The position numbers were made by a program, and so were the translations under genes. This document shows, in pieces, positions 53,201 to 61,655 of a DNA stretch of 64,000 nucleotides. Source of the DNA: Phylloscopus collybita (taxonomy: Eukaryota; Chordata; Aves; Passeriformes; Phylloscopidae); contig JAJNNQ010000075.1 in the NCBI GenBank assembly GCA_027886175.1, forward strand, positions 33,572,501-33,636,500, read 5' to 3'. The first letter of the stretch is position 1. Each line of letters starts with the position of its first letter. The notes beneath the pieces were generated by a model. The model was given only the letters and a program-made list of their open reading frames with translations. It was not told where the DNA came from and did not search any database.

Positions 53201-53998
53201 TGTGTATTTGATATTAATGGCTGATTTGTCAGTAAATTAACATTTTGGCTATCAACAATTATTTAAGCTCTGTAGTCTGAAACAGATCATTAGCCAGTTT
53301 TTAAACACAAAACTAATATTGTAATAGTAGCTTGTACCAGAATATGAAAACCAAGATTTCTACTTTACAATCAGAGCAGATACTATTTCAGAATATTATT
53401 ATAATGCTTCTGAAGATTTACAATCATAAATTATTCACACTGGAGCATATAAAATAGCATAGCATCTCCTCATTAAGGGTTGGGATGATAGGTATATAAA
53501 AATACATATTACTAAAGAAAATACCTCAATAGAGGTACATCTCAGGACCAAATACACCATGGGAGGGAAAAGAAAAATAAAGAAAGAGAATAGCAAGGGA
53601 ACGTCTCTCACTGAGACTGGGACTGTTTCTGCTCTGTAGCTCTGATCCATACTCACATGATATATACATAGCTGAGCTGACAGACAGCTATGTATATTAA
53701 ATTCAGTATCTGCTGGACAAACAGGATTTATTCAGCATGCTCAAAACCATAGAGTACCCATTCAGTAGGCACATGTGCGTCCAGGAAATCATGGACATAA
53801 GTTTGGGAAGATTATGCTGGAGACCAGTCCTTCCAGCACACAGAACATACCTGATGTTTCACTCTCTGCCCAGAGGGCAGCAGAGCCAGACAATGTTCTC
53901 TGAAGCTGACCACGGTTTCCCTGCTTGGACTGAAGATGATCAATTAGAAATGGGATTGGCTGGTCAGGTGTCTCTGTTATCAGCTTGGTCATCAACTC
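19009..53998 (-). CDS. C8orf34: C8orf34 (vestibule-1) homologue, partial, six internal exons
   Basis: Joining 53998-53851, 52919-52788, 44278-44150, 29301-29273, 23234-23065 and 19175-19009 on the minus strand gives 775 nt, or 258 codons plus one base, with no stop. Every intron is GT-AG and all junction phases fit (0/1, 1/1, 1/1, 1/0, 0/2, 2/1). The product matches my memory of mammalian C8orf34 along its whole length: C-terminal half of an RIIa-like dimerization/docking domain (residues 1-23), a basic Ser/Lys stretch (around 69-78), a helical [13 protein letters not shown] segment, the [19 protein letters not shown] block, a Q4 run and an acidic [10 protein letters not shown] segment. RIIa-type domains form homodimers that dock amphipathic helices. 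The biochemical role of C8orf34 is essentially unknown. The start exon(s) and the C-terminus lie outside the window. The sequence shows exons and frame; identity is from family memory; function is not inferred. Confidence 0.95.
19176..23064 (-). other. C8orf34 intron E-F (3.9 kb)
   Basis: This intron is bounded by the gtgagt donor of exon E and the ctccctcacag acceptor of exon F. It holds a 21-base A run at 20571-20591 and otherwise AT-rich sequence. The open frame at 21642-22004 (120 codons, plus strand) shows no recognisable domain and lacks support as a gene. Confidence 0.85.
20571..20591. repeat. Poly-A run (21)
   Basis: Twenty-one consecutive adenines. Nothing upstream was recognised as a retrocopy or LINE body, so it is recorded as a homopolymer only. 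Confidence 0.95.
23065..23234 (-). CDS. C8orf34: C8orf34 exon [18 protein letters not shown] block
   Basis: This 170-nt exon (phase 0/2) lies between a pyrimidine-rich acceptor (tttttcttcag) and donor gtgagt. It encodes 56 residues plus two bases: [40 protein letters not shown], then a Ser/Asp-rich tail [16 protein letters not shown]. The central block is the most distinctive part and agrees with mammalian C8orf34 nearly residue for residue. The first few residues and the Ser/Gly tail differ from my memory of the human protein, as expected for linkers. No known catalytic motif is visible. Confidence 0.97.
23629..23651. repeat. Palindrome of two POU octamer-like half sites
   Basis: Arms tttgcatta (23629-23637) and taatgcaaa (23643-23651) are exact reverse complements around 5 bases. 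Each arm contains the TTTGCAT/ATGCAAA core recognised by POU proteins and a TAAT-type core. It lies about 400 b upstream of exon E. Function is speculative. Confidence 0.7.
26229..26275. repeat. Poly-A run (47) followed by (GA)n
   Basis: Forty-seven consecutive adenines are followed by 'gagagaga'. Upstream sequence (about 26000-26228) is not recognised as any SINE, LINE or spliced cDNA. Length is likely polymorphic or imprecise in sequencing. Confidence 0.95.
29273..29301 (-). CDS. C8orf34: C8orf34 exon D: 29-nt microexon
   Basis: This exon lies between a strong acceptor (tctgttttcag) and donor gtaaga. Two bases complete a serine codon started in exon C, followed by nine codons, IAISDELDK. 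It continues the [14 protein letters not shown] sequence of mammalian C8orf34 exactly, which is the main reason to accept such a short exon. It enters at phase 1 and leaves at phase 0. It stands alone between introns of 14.8 kb and 6.0 kb. It is too short for gene finders that rely on coding bias and may be missing from automatic annotations. Confidence 0.94.
32681..33443 (+). mobile_element. Solo LTR of an endogenous retrovirus, 763 bp, intact ends
   Basis: The element starts TGTCTTGG and ends CCAAGACA, an 8-bp perfect terminal inverted repeat with the canonical TG...CA ends. It is flanked on both sides by the 5-bp direct repeat CCATG (32676-32680 and 33444-33448), a clean target-site duplication. 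The text, including 'ccctgaccaacagggtgtcaggttgtagctctgactctgtcag' and 'cctagtaaagaactgttattcctatt', resembles an LTR I remember as abundant in passerine genomes. A 5-bp duplication fits ERVL or some ERV1 families. No internal retroviral genes remain next to it, so it is a solo LTR left by recombination. Strand is assigned from the assumed U3-R-U5 order and is tentative. It lies within intron C-D. Confidence 0.92.
35203..36360 (+). mobile_element. CR1 LINE, 1.16-kb 3' part with ORF2 end and tail
   Basis: It begins inside the reverse transcriptase (a YLDFSKAFDT-like block appears as [15 protein letters not shown] near 35212) and continues through a degraded FADD box (now FVDAKL near 35485) and the conserved 3' ORF2 ([33 protein letters not shown] at about 35907-36010). 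It ends with the standard tail 'gatctttaaggccccttccaac' and 'ctatgactctatgaaa'. Several frameshifts separate the blocks. It is antisense to C8orf34. Confidence 0.95.
38884..38908. repeat. 25-bp near-perfect palindrome
   Basis: Arms cactaacattca and tgaatgttagtg (12 bp each, perfect) flank a single central base. Confidence 0.92.
39340..39488 (+). mobile_element. CR1 LINE tail fragment
   Basis: A short 3' terminal piece: '..cttgaaggtattgaagagcc', 'gatggaccagatgtcttctggaggcaggtcccttccaacctcagtcattctgtgattctat'. The ending is typical of a CR1 subfamily whose tail reads 'gaggtcccttccaacctcaaccattctgtgattct'. The 5' boundary is uncertain because the sequence upstream is diverged. Confidence 0.85.
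41202..41282. repeat. 36-bp tandem duplication, 2.25 copies
   Basis: Copies 41202-41237 and 41238-41273 differ only by a c/t change and a shifted T/A run boundary. A third partial 'acatgggat' follows. The near identity suggests a young slippage event. Confidence 0.93.
41985..42620 (+). mobile_element. Highly decayed CR1-like LINE remnant
   Basis: Weak but ordered similarity to CR1 ORF2: a 'ggagatgcggggaactactaacca' block (GNYRPVSLT-like, near 42065), a 'catcaaattagtctaattgcattctc' block (near 42210), and 'caatatttccattaatgatctggatgagg' (NIFINDLDE-like, near 42466). No open frame remains. Family and boundaries are tentative. Confidence 0.5.
44150..44278 (-). CDS. C8orf34: C8orf34 exon C: helical [13 protein letters not shown] segment
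   Basis: This 129-nt exon (phase 1/1) lies between acceptor gtatatttag and donor gtaagt. It encodes L, then [20 protein letters not shown] and [20 protein letters not shown], then SR. The second half has a heptad-like pattern of Leu/Ile with Glu/Lys and no proline, so an amphipathic helix or short coiled coil is likely (inference). A Trp-rich IEHPKWDWK motif precedes it. The match to mammalian C8orf34 is strong. Like exon B it is phase-symmetric, so skipping it would keep the frame. Confidence 0.97.
49291..49337. repeat. Perfect 17-bp inverted repeat (AT-rich hairpin)
   Basis: Arms 49291-49307 (ataataatctatatata) and 49321-49337 are exact reverse complements, separated by 13 bases. It is an AT-rich cruciform-prone site. 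Confidence 0.9.
49585..51060 (-). mobile_element. Old, long CR1 LINE, reverse orientation
   Basis: Read on the plus strand, blocks follow the complement of CR1 from its tail inward: 'agctcaacctggtaccctag' near the 3' end, 'ccacagcctctctggacaacctgcttcagtgtttgac', 'ggtggacctccacaggacttgctccagta', 'gggttattccatccaagatgtaggattttgaatttgcc', 'agtcatggtatgaaacatccattgctgtt', 'cttccaagaaaagtttgct'. About 1.4 kb survives in the same orientation as C8orf34. Divergence is the highest of the long copies here, so it is probably the oldest insertion. Confidence 0.82.
52788..52919 (-). CDS. C8orf34: C8orf34 exon B: basic Ser/Pro-rich linker
   Basis: This 132-nt exon (phase 1/1) lies between acceptor tcttttaacag and donor gtaaga. 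With the base carried from exon A it encodes E, then [20 protein letters not shown], a lysine/serine-rich KKPKKSKSD patch, and SPPSPESKS. The KKPKKSK stretch could act as a nuclear or membrane-binding basic patch, but that is inference from composition only. The length is a multiple of three and both ends share one phase, so it could be skipped without a frameshift. It sits only 931 b from exon A, the shortest intron here. The match to mammalian C8orf34 is near identical over GTRRDF and DKPWQ. Confidence 0.96.
52920..53850 (-). other. C8orf34 intron A-B (931 b)
   Basis: This short AT-rich intron runs from donor gtatgt at exon A to acceptor tcttttaacag at exon B. A 9-bp inverted repeat (atacatagc/gctatgtat) lies near 53666-53694. 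Nothing else is recognisable. Confidence 0.9.
53851..53998 (-). CDS. C8orf34: C8orf34 exon A: second half of RIIa-like domain
   Basis: This 148-nt exon enters at phase 0 after acceptor ttttctaaag and leaves at phase 1 through donor gtatgt. It encodes 49 residues plus one base. The opening [20 protein letters not shown] is the second helix and Pro-rich turn of an RIIa/DPY30-like dimerization domain, as in PKA regulatory subunits (..EELxxxVxxxxPxxPxxFLxxxL). The preceding helix, expected to end in IGPLFE, must lie in an upstream exon outside the window; I did not find it between 54000 and 64000. A Ser/Leu-rich tail ([17 protein letters not shown]) follows. The third codon is an ATG, so an internally initiated isoform is possible but not shown. 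Confidence 0.96.
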
Positions 53999-56060
53999 CT
54001 TTAGAAAATTAAAACAAAAAATTAGTGAGATATTACATCTTGACTAATCCTTTATTTACCAAAAGAAAATGAGCATTTATAAAGGAAAGGTTTGTTTAAA
54101 AATTTGAAGAAAACAGCTGGAACATCCACTTCCTCAAACTACTGCTAGCTTTGTTCTATTAAGTGATCGTATTTGAAGTGTTCTCAGCCTATACAGTCCC
54201 TCATCCACTGGAACACAGGTTAAAAAAGCCAATCCATGCTACCTGTTCCAATTTACACCAAACAGTAATCCTGTCCATTTAACCACTCAGAACCAGCACC
54301 TCTTCAGAGCTGCAAAAGTAGCTCTTCTCTGACCAATACATCCAAGTTTTTTCTTGTTGGAAACTGGAGTGTCAGGAAAGTTTGTGAATTTTTCATCTCA
54401 TCCAGACATAGAACAATTGTCTGGTTCAAATATGCATTCATATCTGGGAACTCCAAGGTCTGATCAAATAGGTAGATGGTTTTTAAAGCAAGTCCTCAAA
54501 AATACTATAATAATATTTTATTACACTGTTGCAGACGTGGATACAAAGCCAATGTCAACAGGAAAGCATCTTCTATGCCATATATTGGTACTTTCTAACT
54601 GTGGTTCTGCACCTTGGCTGTGCAGGGCTGCAGAAATAGAAACACACTCCATTATTGCTGCTGGTCTTCTTTCTGGCTTCCTAGGCATGAAACACATTAG
54701 GAATCCAGAAAGAAGCTGTGGCTCTGCTCTGCACATGAGCTCTGAGAGGAAATGACTCAGGGCAGGTGAGGTGACTCTGAAACCCATGTAGTTCTACATG
54801 AGATCTGTGGCTGCCACTGCAAAATGAAAAAGCTCCACAGAAGTTAAAAAATTACAGGAACATACAAACAAATGAGAACAAAATAAAAACAAACAAAACT
54901 CAAACAAACAAAAAACCCCCTCAAAACAGCTAAGCTAAGTTATTCAGAGCATATATTCTCTCTTCACCTATCCCCAAGCATAAACCTTAATACAACTTAT
55001 ACACTTAAGCCTAGATGGACACACTAAGATAGACTTAAGTCTATCCCCACTTCATCTTTTCCACATACTTTCATTTAAAAAAAAAATTCAAATGTCAGTA
55101 GTTACTTAGCATTATCATGAGTTAAGTGTGTTGGGAAAAGAGACTTCAGAGGAAGTATACCAAATAGCAGCAAACATGAATAACTGCACACAGGATTACT
55201 AAGGCAGAGTAAGTTCTCTTTGTCCACAAAAAGGAGAAAATATGCCCAATCCCATGTCTTGTGAAAACACAACCTTCTGTGATGTCATTTTTGATACTTA
55301 TCCACAGTGAAGGGAAAAAACCCTGGCTGTCTTTGGTTTTGAACTGGAATTTAGGGAGTAATTAAGGGAGTAATTAAGCTACTTACTAATCTTAGAATTG
55401 TTGAAGCTATGGAGTGTAACTTCATCTAGACTGCCTCTTACCAAGGTAGGAGAAACCCTACGATACACATCATACAAGAAAAATTCAGAAATTTGAGTAA
55501 TTCATATTTTAGTTGCTTGGCAACACTAACAGCAAACCTTTATTCTTTTCCCTGCCAAAATGCAGAATTAGTGACAATGGAAAGATGTAATCTAGGATTT
55601 GTAATGGACCACAATAGCTGTAGTAATTCCACTGAAGAGGATTCTATTACCAAAGGAAAAGTGCCAATCTATTACAGCTGACTTGTAATTCAAATGATTT
55701 CCCAGAATCATGGTTTGAAAATTATTTTTGTCTTAGATTGGTAATACACTGCAGTATTAATATAGTATTGAAAAAGGTAATAAAGAAAAATGAGAAATTT
55801 TAGAATGCCTACGTATCAATGTAAGACAAATGCTACTTGATTGTTGCCATAACTGACTTGCTTGTAGCAGGAAGAAATGGTCTTTAAGTAACAGAAATAC
55901 ATCTAATAAAATAAAACTGATTAGAGTACTCCTTACCGTTTCTGAGATGTAGCAAAAAACCTAAAGATCAAGGTGATGTGAAATTAGATCCCATTAAAAG
56001 GACCACTTTTTGTACCTACTGTTATATTGATAATAAAACCTAAGTGACATAGAGACCTGT

Positions 56061-56098
56061 GCTGTCTCAGAGAATAATCAGTCCTATTCTGAGACAGC
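56061..56098. repeat. Short inverted repeat with bulge
   Basis: gctgtctcagagaata (56061-56076) pairs with tattctgagacagc (56085-56098) except for a two-base bulge, leaving an 8-base loop. It is shorter than a normal miRNA precursor arm, so no RNA gene is called. Confidence 0.8.
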
Positions 56099-58369
56099 AG
56101 TCAGAAAATTTTAAACTAACTGTAGATAGAGGCTACTTTTATCTGGAATAACAAATGTGTTGCACCAATCCTGTACACGTAAAGTAAAAAAAGAAAAAAT
56201 GTAACATTGCTGAAATCCTCATAAACTGAAGAGTGTGATGTTCAGAAAAAAACCTACTTATTTGTGTAATAAGCCTCAAATTAATTTACCCCAAGCACTC
56301 TCAGAAATGTCATTAAAAGTAAATGCAATGTAAAACGAACACAAAGGCAACTCAGGTTACAAAATTTGTCATTTGGGGAGACAAAGCTCTTTACTACAAG
56401 TATTCCACTGCAAAACGGGAGAAAAGAAACTCTTAGGAATCTGCTTCTCAAGCTGTTTTAAGCAAGGTTTGGAAGCAGTCTCCAATTTATCTTTTTCCAT
56501 GGAGCTCCTGTACTCTGGACAAGGTGCAAAGAACACCTCCACCCCAATAACAATAGCTTCTGACATATATATACTCTGTGTAAATTCACATTTACATGCT
56601 GAAGGTGTTATCTCTCTTCCACATCCTTCTGCCTCACGCACTGTCAGACATCCCAGAAATAGGATCACAGCTCCATGACCCTCACTGCCTTTGTCCTTCT
56701 ACCAGTTTCTGCCACCAAGCTCACCAAGGGACACAACTCCATCTGCTCAGCTCTCAATGTGTGCTCTTCAAGCCCACATTTCCTTTGAGACTTTTGCCAT
56801 CCCCAGAAAATTGGCAATTACATGGAAATATGCTAGCTGCCTGTGTTCAGTTGCTTGGCTATGCCTGAGGTGGAAGGGTTGGTGGGGCAAGAAAAACAAA
56901 AATAAAGACAAACCCAAGCAACCCAAAAAAAAAAAAACAAAAAACCACAAAGCTTCACACCAACATTAACTGTACACAGTGAGTGCTCACCTAATTTTTT
57001 AAGTAAAAACACCTACTTCTCTGGAGGTGAAAAGATAGTACAGATTAGGTATGTCAACTAAAGGCTATTCTCATTCTAGAACCATTCACTAGCAAAATTA
57101 ACTTAAACTTTTTATTAAATAATCAAAAGCTTATCTGATGACCTCATCTGTTGCTCATGTGACATCTTAATAGACAGGAGGAATAACATACTACATGGCA
57201 CTCTAAATATACTTTCACACGTTTGAAATATCTTTAAAAAAAAGATGACAAAAGTGAATGTATTAATTAAGAAAAGCTGAAGTGTACAAGGTACAAAAAT
57301 AAAATTCCTTTTGGTTAGCAGCAGTCTGATCTGACTCACAATGTGCTAAGTAGGCAAGGTTTCACAAGAAAAAGGGAAAAGACCAACTAGTCTCACTGAA
57401 GACGCCTCTGCACTAACAGCAGAACAAAAATGGCACAAGATCATTGAAACTGAGATTCATTGTTTCATGAACAAATCATCAGGCAAGTTTCAACTCTTCA
57501 TAAAAACAGAAATGCAAGACACCTAAAGACAAGTCTCTTAAAAATATTAATTATAATTTTCATATTTCTAGCTCAAATGTCTAAGTTTTATACAATTCAA
57601 ATAAGGCAAGTCTGTTGTTCTATGCACAACAAATAAAAAGCCACGGCAGATTGGGCCTCCGTGCTGCCAAATGAACTGCTCACTACCCATAACCTCTCTC
57701 CTCCTGTCTTCTTTCCATTGCTGTGTCTTCCTTTCACTCTAAGTCCTTTTGCCTCTTCTATCAGTGGACTCCACACAGTCTTTTCCTCCCAGCTGTGTAA
57801 CAAGTGAAGAAGCCGTTCAGAAGTCAGTAATTATGAATTTCCTGTGCACCTCGAGACACACTGGAGCACAGAAAAGGGACCAAAGGAAACTTCCACAGTT
57901 ACTACGGACTAGAACACTCAGATGAATACATCATTTCTGATTCCCAGTTATATTGCCCCAAATTAGGTTTTACCTTGTCTGAAGGCAGAATGAGAAAGAA
58001 TAGCAAGGTGAAATAAGCTCTTTCAGTTTGCACTGTGCAAACCAGTTATTCTTTCTTCATCCCTTGTAAAGGTATCTTCATATGCTCCTACACTCCCCAG
58101 TTTTATTAAACTATGTTACTTAAACTGCTTTAAAAATAACTTGTAAGAGTTCATTTGTGGATATTTCCAAGAGAAATTCATGCACGTGTAATGAGGCTAC
58201 AAAAGATCTTGAAAAAAATACCAGGTCTAAACTAGTGGTTTAATATATTAATTATTTGTAAAGAATATACAGAATATAAAAATTTATAAAGAATTATTTA
58301 TATCTTTCACTATTGTGCTATCCTGAAGTCCTCTATTAGTTATTCAATGAAGGCTCAAATTTTAATTTC

Positions 58370-58740
58370 CTTGTAACTGTCCATGCATTTAATACAAATG
58401 AAACAGTCTTCACAGTCTATTAATCATATACCCAATTACAAGGAAGTCCTAATTAGCCCTGTCTAAATGCACCTATCAGGTTATTAAGTTAATTAAGAGA
58501 CATTCTATCTTGCCCTGTAATTGGTAACAGTAACAATCCTGTTTTAACTGTACAGGCTTTTATAGACTACGGCACAGCGTGCACAGATTCTGGCTGTGTT
58601 AGGCTCTTTTGTTCATGGATTAAATTCAAAGTTTAAATACAATTAAATACAGCAAGCCTTCACAGCGCTGTCAGTAGTGACTTTGTCAATAAACAAGTCA
58701 TGAGGGGCTAGATGTCTCCCAGTTGACCAGCCAAACTATG
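58370..58740. promoter_or_regulatory. Candidate conserved non-coding element
   Basis: A dense set of homeodomain-type cores (aattag, taattaag, attaatca, gtaattgg) and a forkhead-like 'gtcaataaaca' lie in a stretch free of recognised repeats. This resembles deeply conserved vertebrate enhancers. It is a pattern judgement only; conservation was not tested. Confidence 0.35.
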
Positions 58741-59476
58741 TCCACTTAGGATAAAAAGAATTGCTGTCCTGGCTCCACTGGCTTATTGGAGATATATGCA
58801 TTGACTACAGTGAAGCTTGGACACTTAAGACGGACATCTAAATTTAGACTTGCTAACCCCTTCATACAGGCTGTAAGTGAACAAAAGATATAAAATTGAG
58901 GGAAAACTTGTGGAAGGACAGTAGGTTTAAGAAACTTTTTAAGGACTGACACTTTTTTCTTAGAATTCCACCCTGATTACTGCAGCAACAAAGCAAGGAA
59001 ACAAAAATAAATAAAATTTTAAAGTAACATTATTCATAGTGCCTAAATTAAGAGTCTGCAATTCTTAAATGAGAGCAGATATGGCTGCTTAAATGATTGC
59101 TTCTACCAAAAAAGATAATTTTCTATGGAAATAAGTGAAAAATACCAGCATCCTTCTTTTGGAAAATAACCAGACTTTAAATATTCTTGAGTAATTTTTA
59201 ATTAAAAGTAGTAAAATCACCTTATAAACTATGAATGAAAGGGACTTCAACATATTTTACATTCGTGGAAAGATCATCACATCTCTCCATAAAATAAATT
59301 ATTCAATCCTACACCAATTTCCACATAAATAAAATTCACATGCCTGTACCATGTATTTGCTTCAAACTAACCATGGTAGAATAACAGTTGAGAAAAAACA
59401 ATAGTGCTATTCAGCTTGCTCATGAAAATATTCAGACTTTTACCTGGAATTGACTAAAAAATTTTCAACCAACACC

Positions 59477-59493
59477 TTTTTTTTTTTTTTTTT
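59477..59493. repeat. Poly-T run (17)
   Basis: Seventeen consecutive thymines, with no recognised element attached on either side. Confidence 0.9.
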
Positions 59494-61117
59494 CAAAACT
59501 TCACTGATGCCATTTCAGACAGTTGTGCAGTTAAATTTAATATCATAAGACTCTAGTACACAGCATGGGAACACAACCCACAGAGAAATTACTTTGGACA
59601 TAGAAGTAAAATGAAAGTACAAAGCTGATACGGTGGCTCTGATGCTTCAGTGCAAACAAAATTCCCCTAAGGGCAGCATTGATCAGGAAATCTAAGGTAT
59701 GGGACACTACTGGCACAGGTAACATTTCACAGAACAAGAATAACAGGAGGAAGTCTGGAAACAAACATCATTGAATAGCTGTCTTTCTTAAGTGTTCATC
59801 TACTAAATGTCTGTACCAATTCAATAAGAAAAGACCAATTTTGGGGGCTAGGTTACTAGTCATTTTTTAGGGGGACTCTGGAGAGCAGAATGGAAACCGC
59901 AGACTCGTTCTACTATAAATCCTTTGCAGATCATATCAGTTTCCTGACTTGGATGAACTAGCTCTCTCTGAAATAATTCCAACTCATGCATGTAATACTT
60001 GATAAAATATGCATCATTGATTTTACTTAGGAATGGATGGGCTCTGGTGGACAATTTCAAAGTTTCACTGAGTAAGTTCATGACACTTTATCAAACTCCA
60101 CCAAACACATTATAACATGCAATATCTATCTGAACCTCTTGCTGCATCTTTTCACTTATTTATCCTTTGAGGTTTTTTCCTCTCCTAATCTTAGTATTTC
60201 AAATATCATTGTCCCAAATCTATTTTACCACTCCTAAGCTCATAAAATAGCTTCAAATACCTTCAATCTGTGGCTTTATTGAAATATTTCCTTTCTCCCA
60301 TTTAAGCATTTCAAGAATGCTGTCAAGAGAGAAGTCACTGCTACTAGGTTACTCTAAAACATTAAATAATTCTCAGTAGAAGAGGAAAAGGTTTAAGACA
60401 ACCTTGCTCTCAGAGATGCCAATCACGGCAACAGTTATCACGTTTTCTCCCATAGTTCAATCACAAAAATTTCCTATGATAGCTTATACTTCTTTCTGCC
60501 ATCCTGTATGTCTGCATGACAATCTCATACTTGTGGAATTATGCCTACCGTATCATAATCTGAACTCAGCAAGGATTTATCAAATGAGGGTAGTTCATGT
60601 TATTGCAGAAACACTGTAAGGTTTACCTGAAGTGTAATTCAGAATCCTTCCTCAGTTTCCATCCACACTATCAACCATTGAAATTCTGCCCTCAAGGCAT
60701 GCACTTTACAATTCAGCCAAAGAAAATTAAAACTGCTGGTTTTCTGAAAGGTCTCTAGGATTTACATCAAAAGAAATACTCATAGATAAAAACTGGGAAA
60801 GACTGTTACAACCTGGGCTTAAATTACAGCCATAAAACAACACTGACTGCACATCACTGCCTTACCTAAAAGCTAACTCAACAGGCTGGAGCTGATCTTT
60901 CTCTGATCAGCTGAAGTAATCTTATTTCGATTTAAAGGTCTAAGTTGAAATCACTTGTTCCACCATGTGCAATTACTCAGTACTGCAACTGTTTAAAAAA
61001 TCTCATCATATTTCCAGTTTAAGCTTCACTGACTTCACTTCAATCTGTCTGACACAAGTTTTTTTGAGGAAGGGTAATGCCAGAAACTAAAGTAGCAGGT
61101 ATTTTTGTGTCTACCTC

Positions 61118-61655
61118 TGGTAGGCTGACCTCAACCAGCAGCTAAGCACACACCAGCCACTTATTCATTCCCACCCTCAGTAGGATGGGGAAAAAAATGA
61201 AAAGAGAAAAACCAAGAAAAATTCATGGGTCAAGATAAAGACAGCTTAATAACCACAGGAAAGAGAAAAGGAAAAAAAAATCAAAGAACAAGTGATACCA
61301 AGGCAATCACTCACCACCTCCCACTGCCTTGCCAGTCCAGAAGAAATTGTTTCAGAAAATTTACTCCCCAGGTTTAATTGCTGAGCATGACATTATATGG
61401 TAAGGAATATCTCTTTGACCAGGTTGGATCAGCTATTCCTGTTGTGTCCCCTCCCAGCCTGTACCCACCCTGGGCCTGCTTGCTGGTGGGCAGAGAGATG
61501 AACAGAGAAAGCCTTGAGCCTGTGCAATCACTGCTAAGCAACAGCTAAAAGACTGGTGTACCAACACTTTTCAGTCACAAATCTGAAATACACTAACATA
61601 CAGGCTTGCTTGTGAAGAAAATCCAGTCCCTGGCAGACCCAGCACAGTACCACTA
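61118..61655 (+). mobile_element. Solo LTR-like element, diverged
   Basis: It resembles a widespread bird LTR that I recall with 'gctgagcatgac[gt]catatggtatggaatatccctttggtcag'. Here it reads 'tgctgagcatgacattatatggtaaggaatatctctttgaccagg' (61380-61425), followed by 'gtgtcccctcccagcctgtacccaccctgggcctgcttgctggtggg' and 'caatcactgctaagcaacagctaaaagactggtgta'. The 5' part carries 'catgggtcaagataaagacagcttaataa'. Internal deletions are likely. I could not define a target duplication, so both ends are approximate. Confidence 0.8.

Noticed and set aside
56061..56098. Hairpin considered as a microRNA precursor
   Set aside because: Stem is only about 14 bp with a bulge, too short for a normal pre-miRNA.
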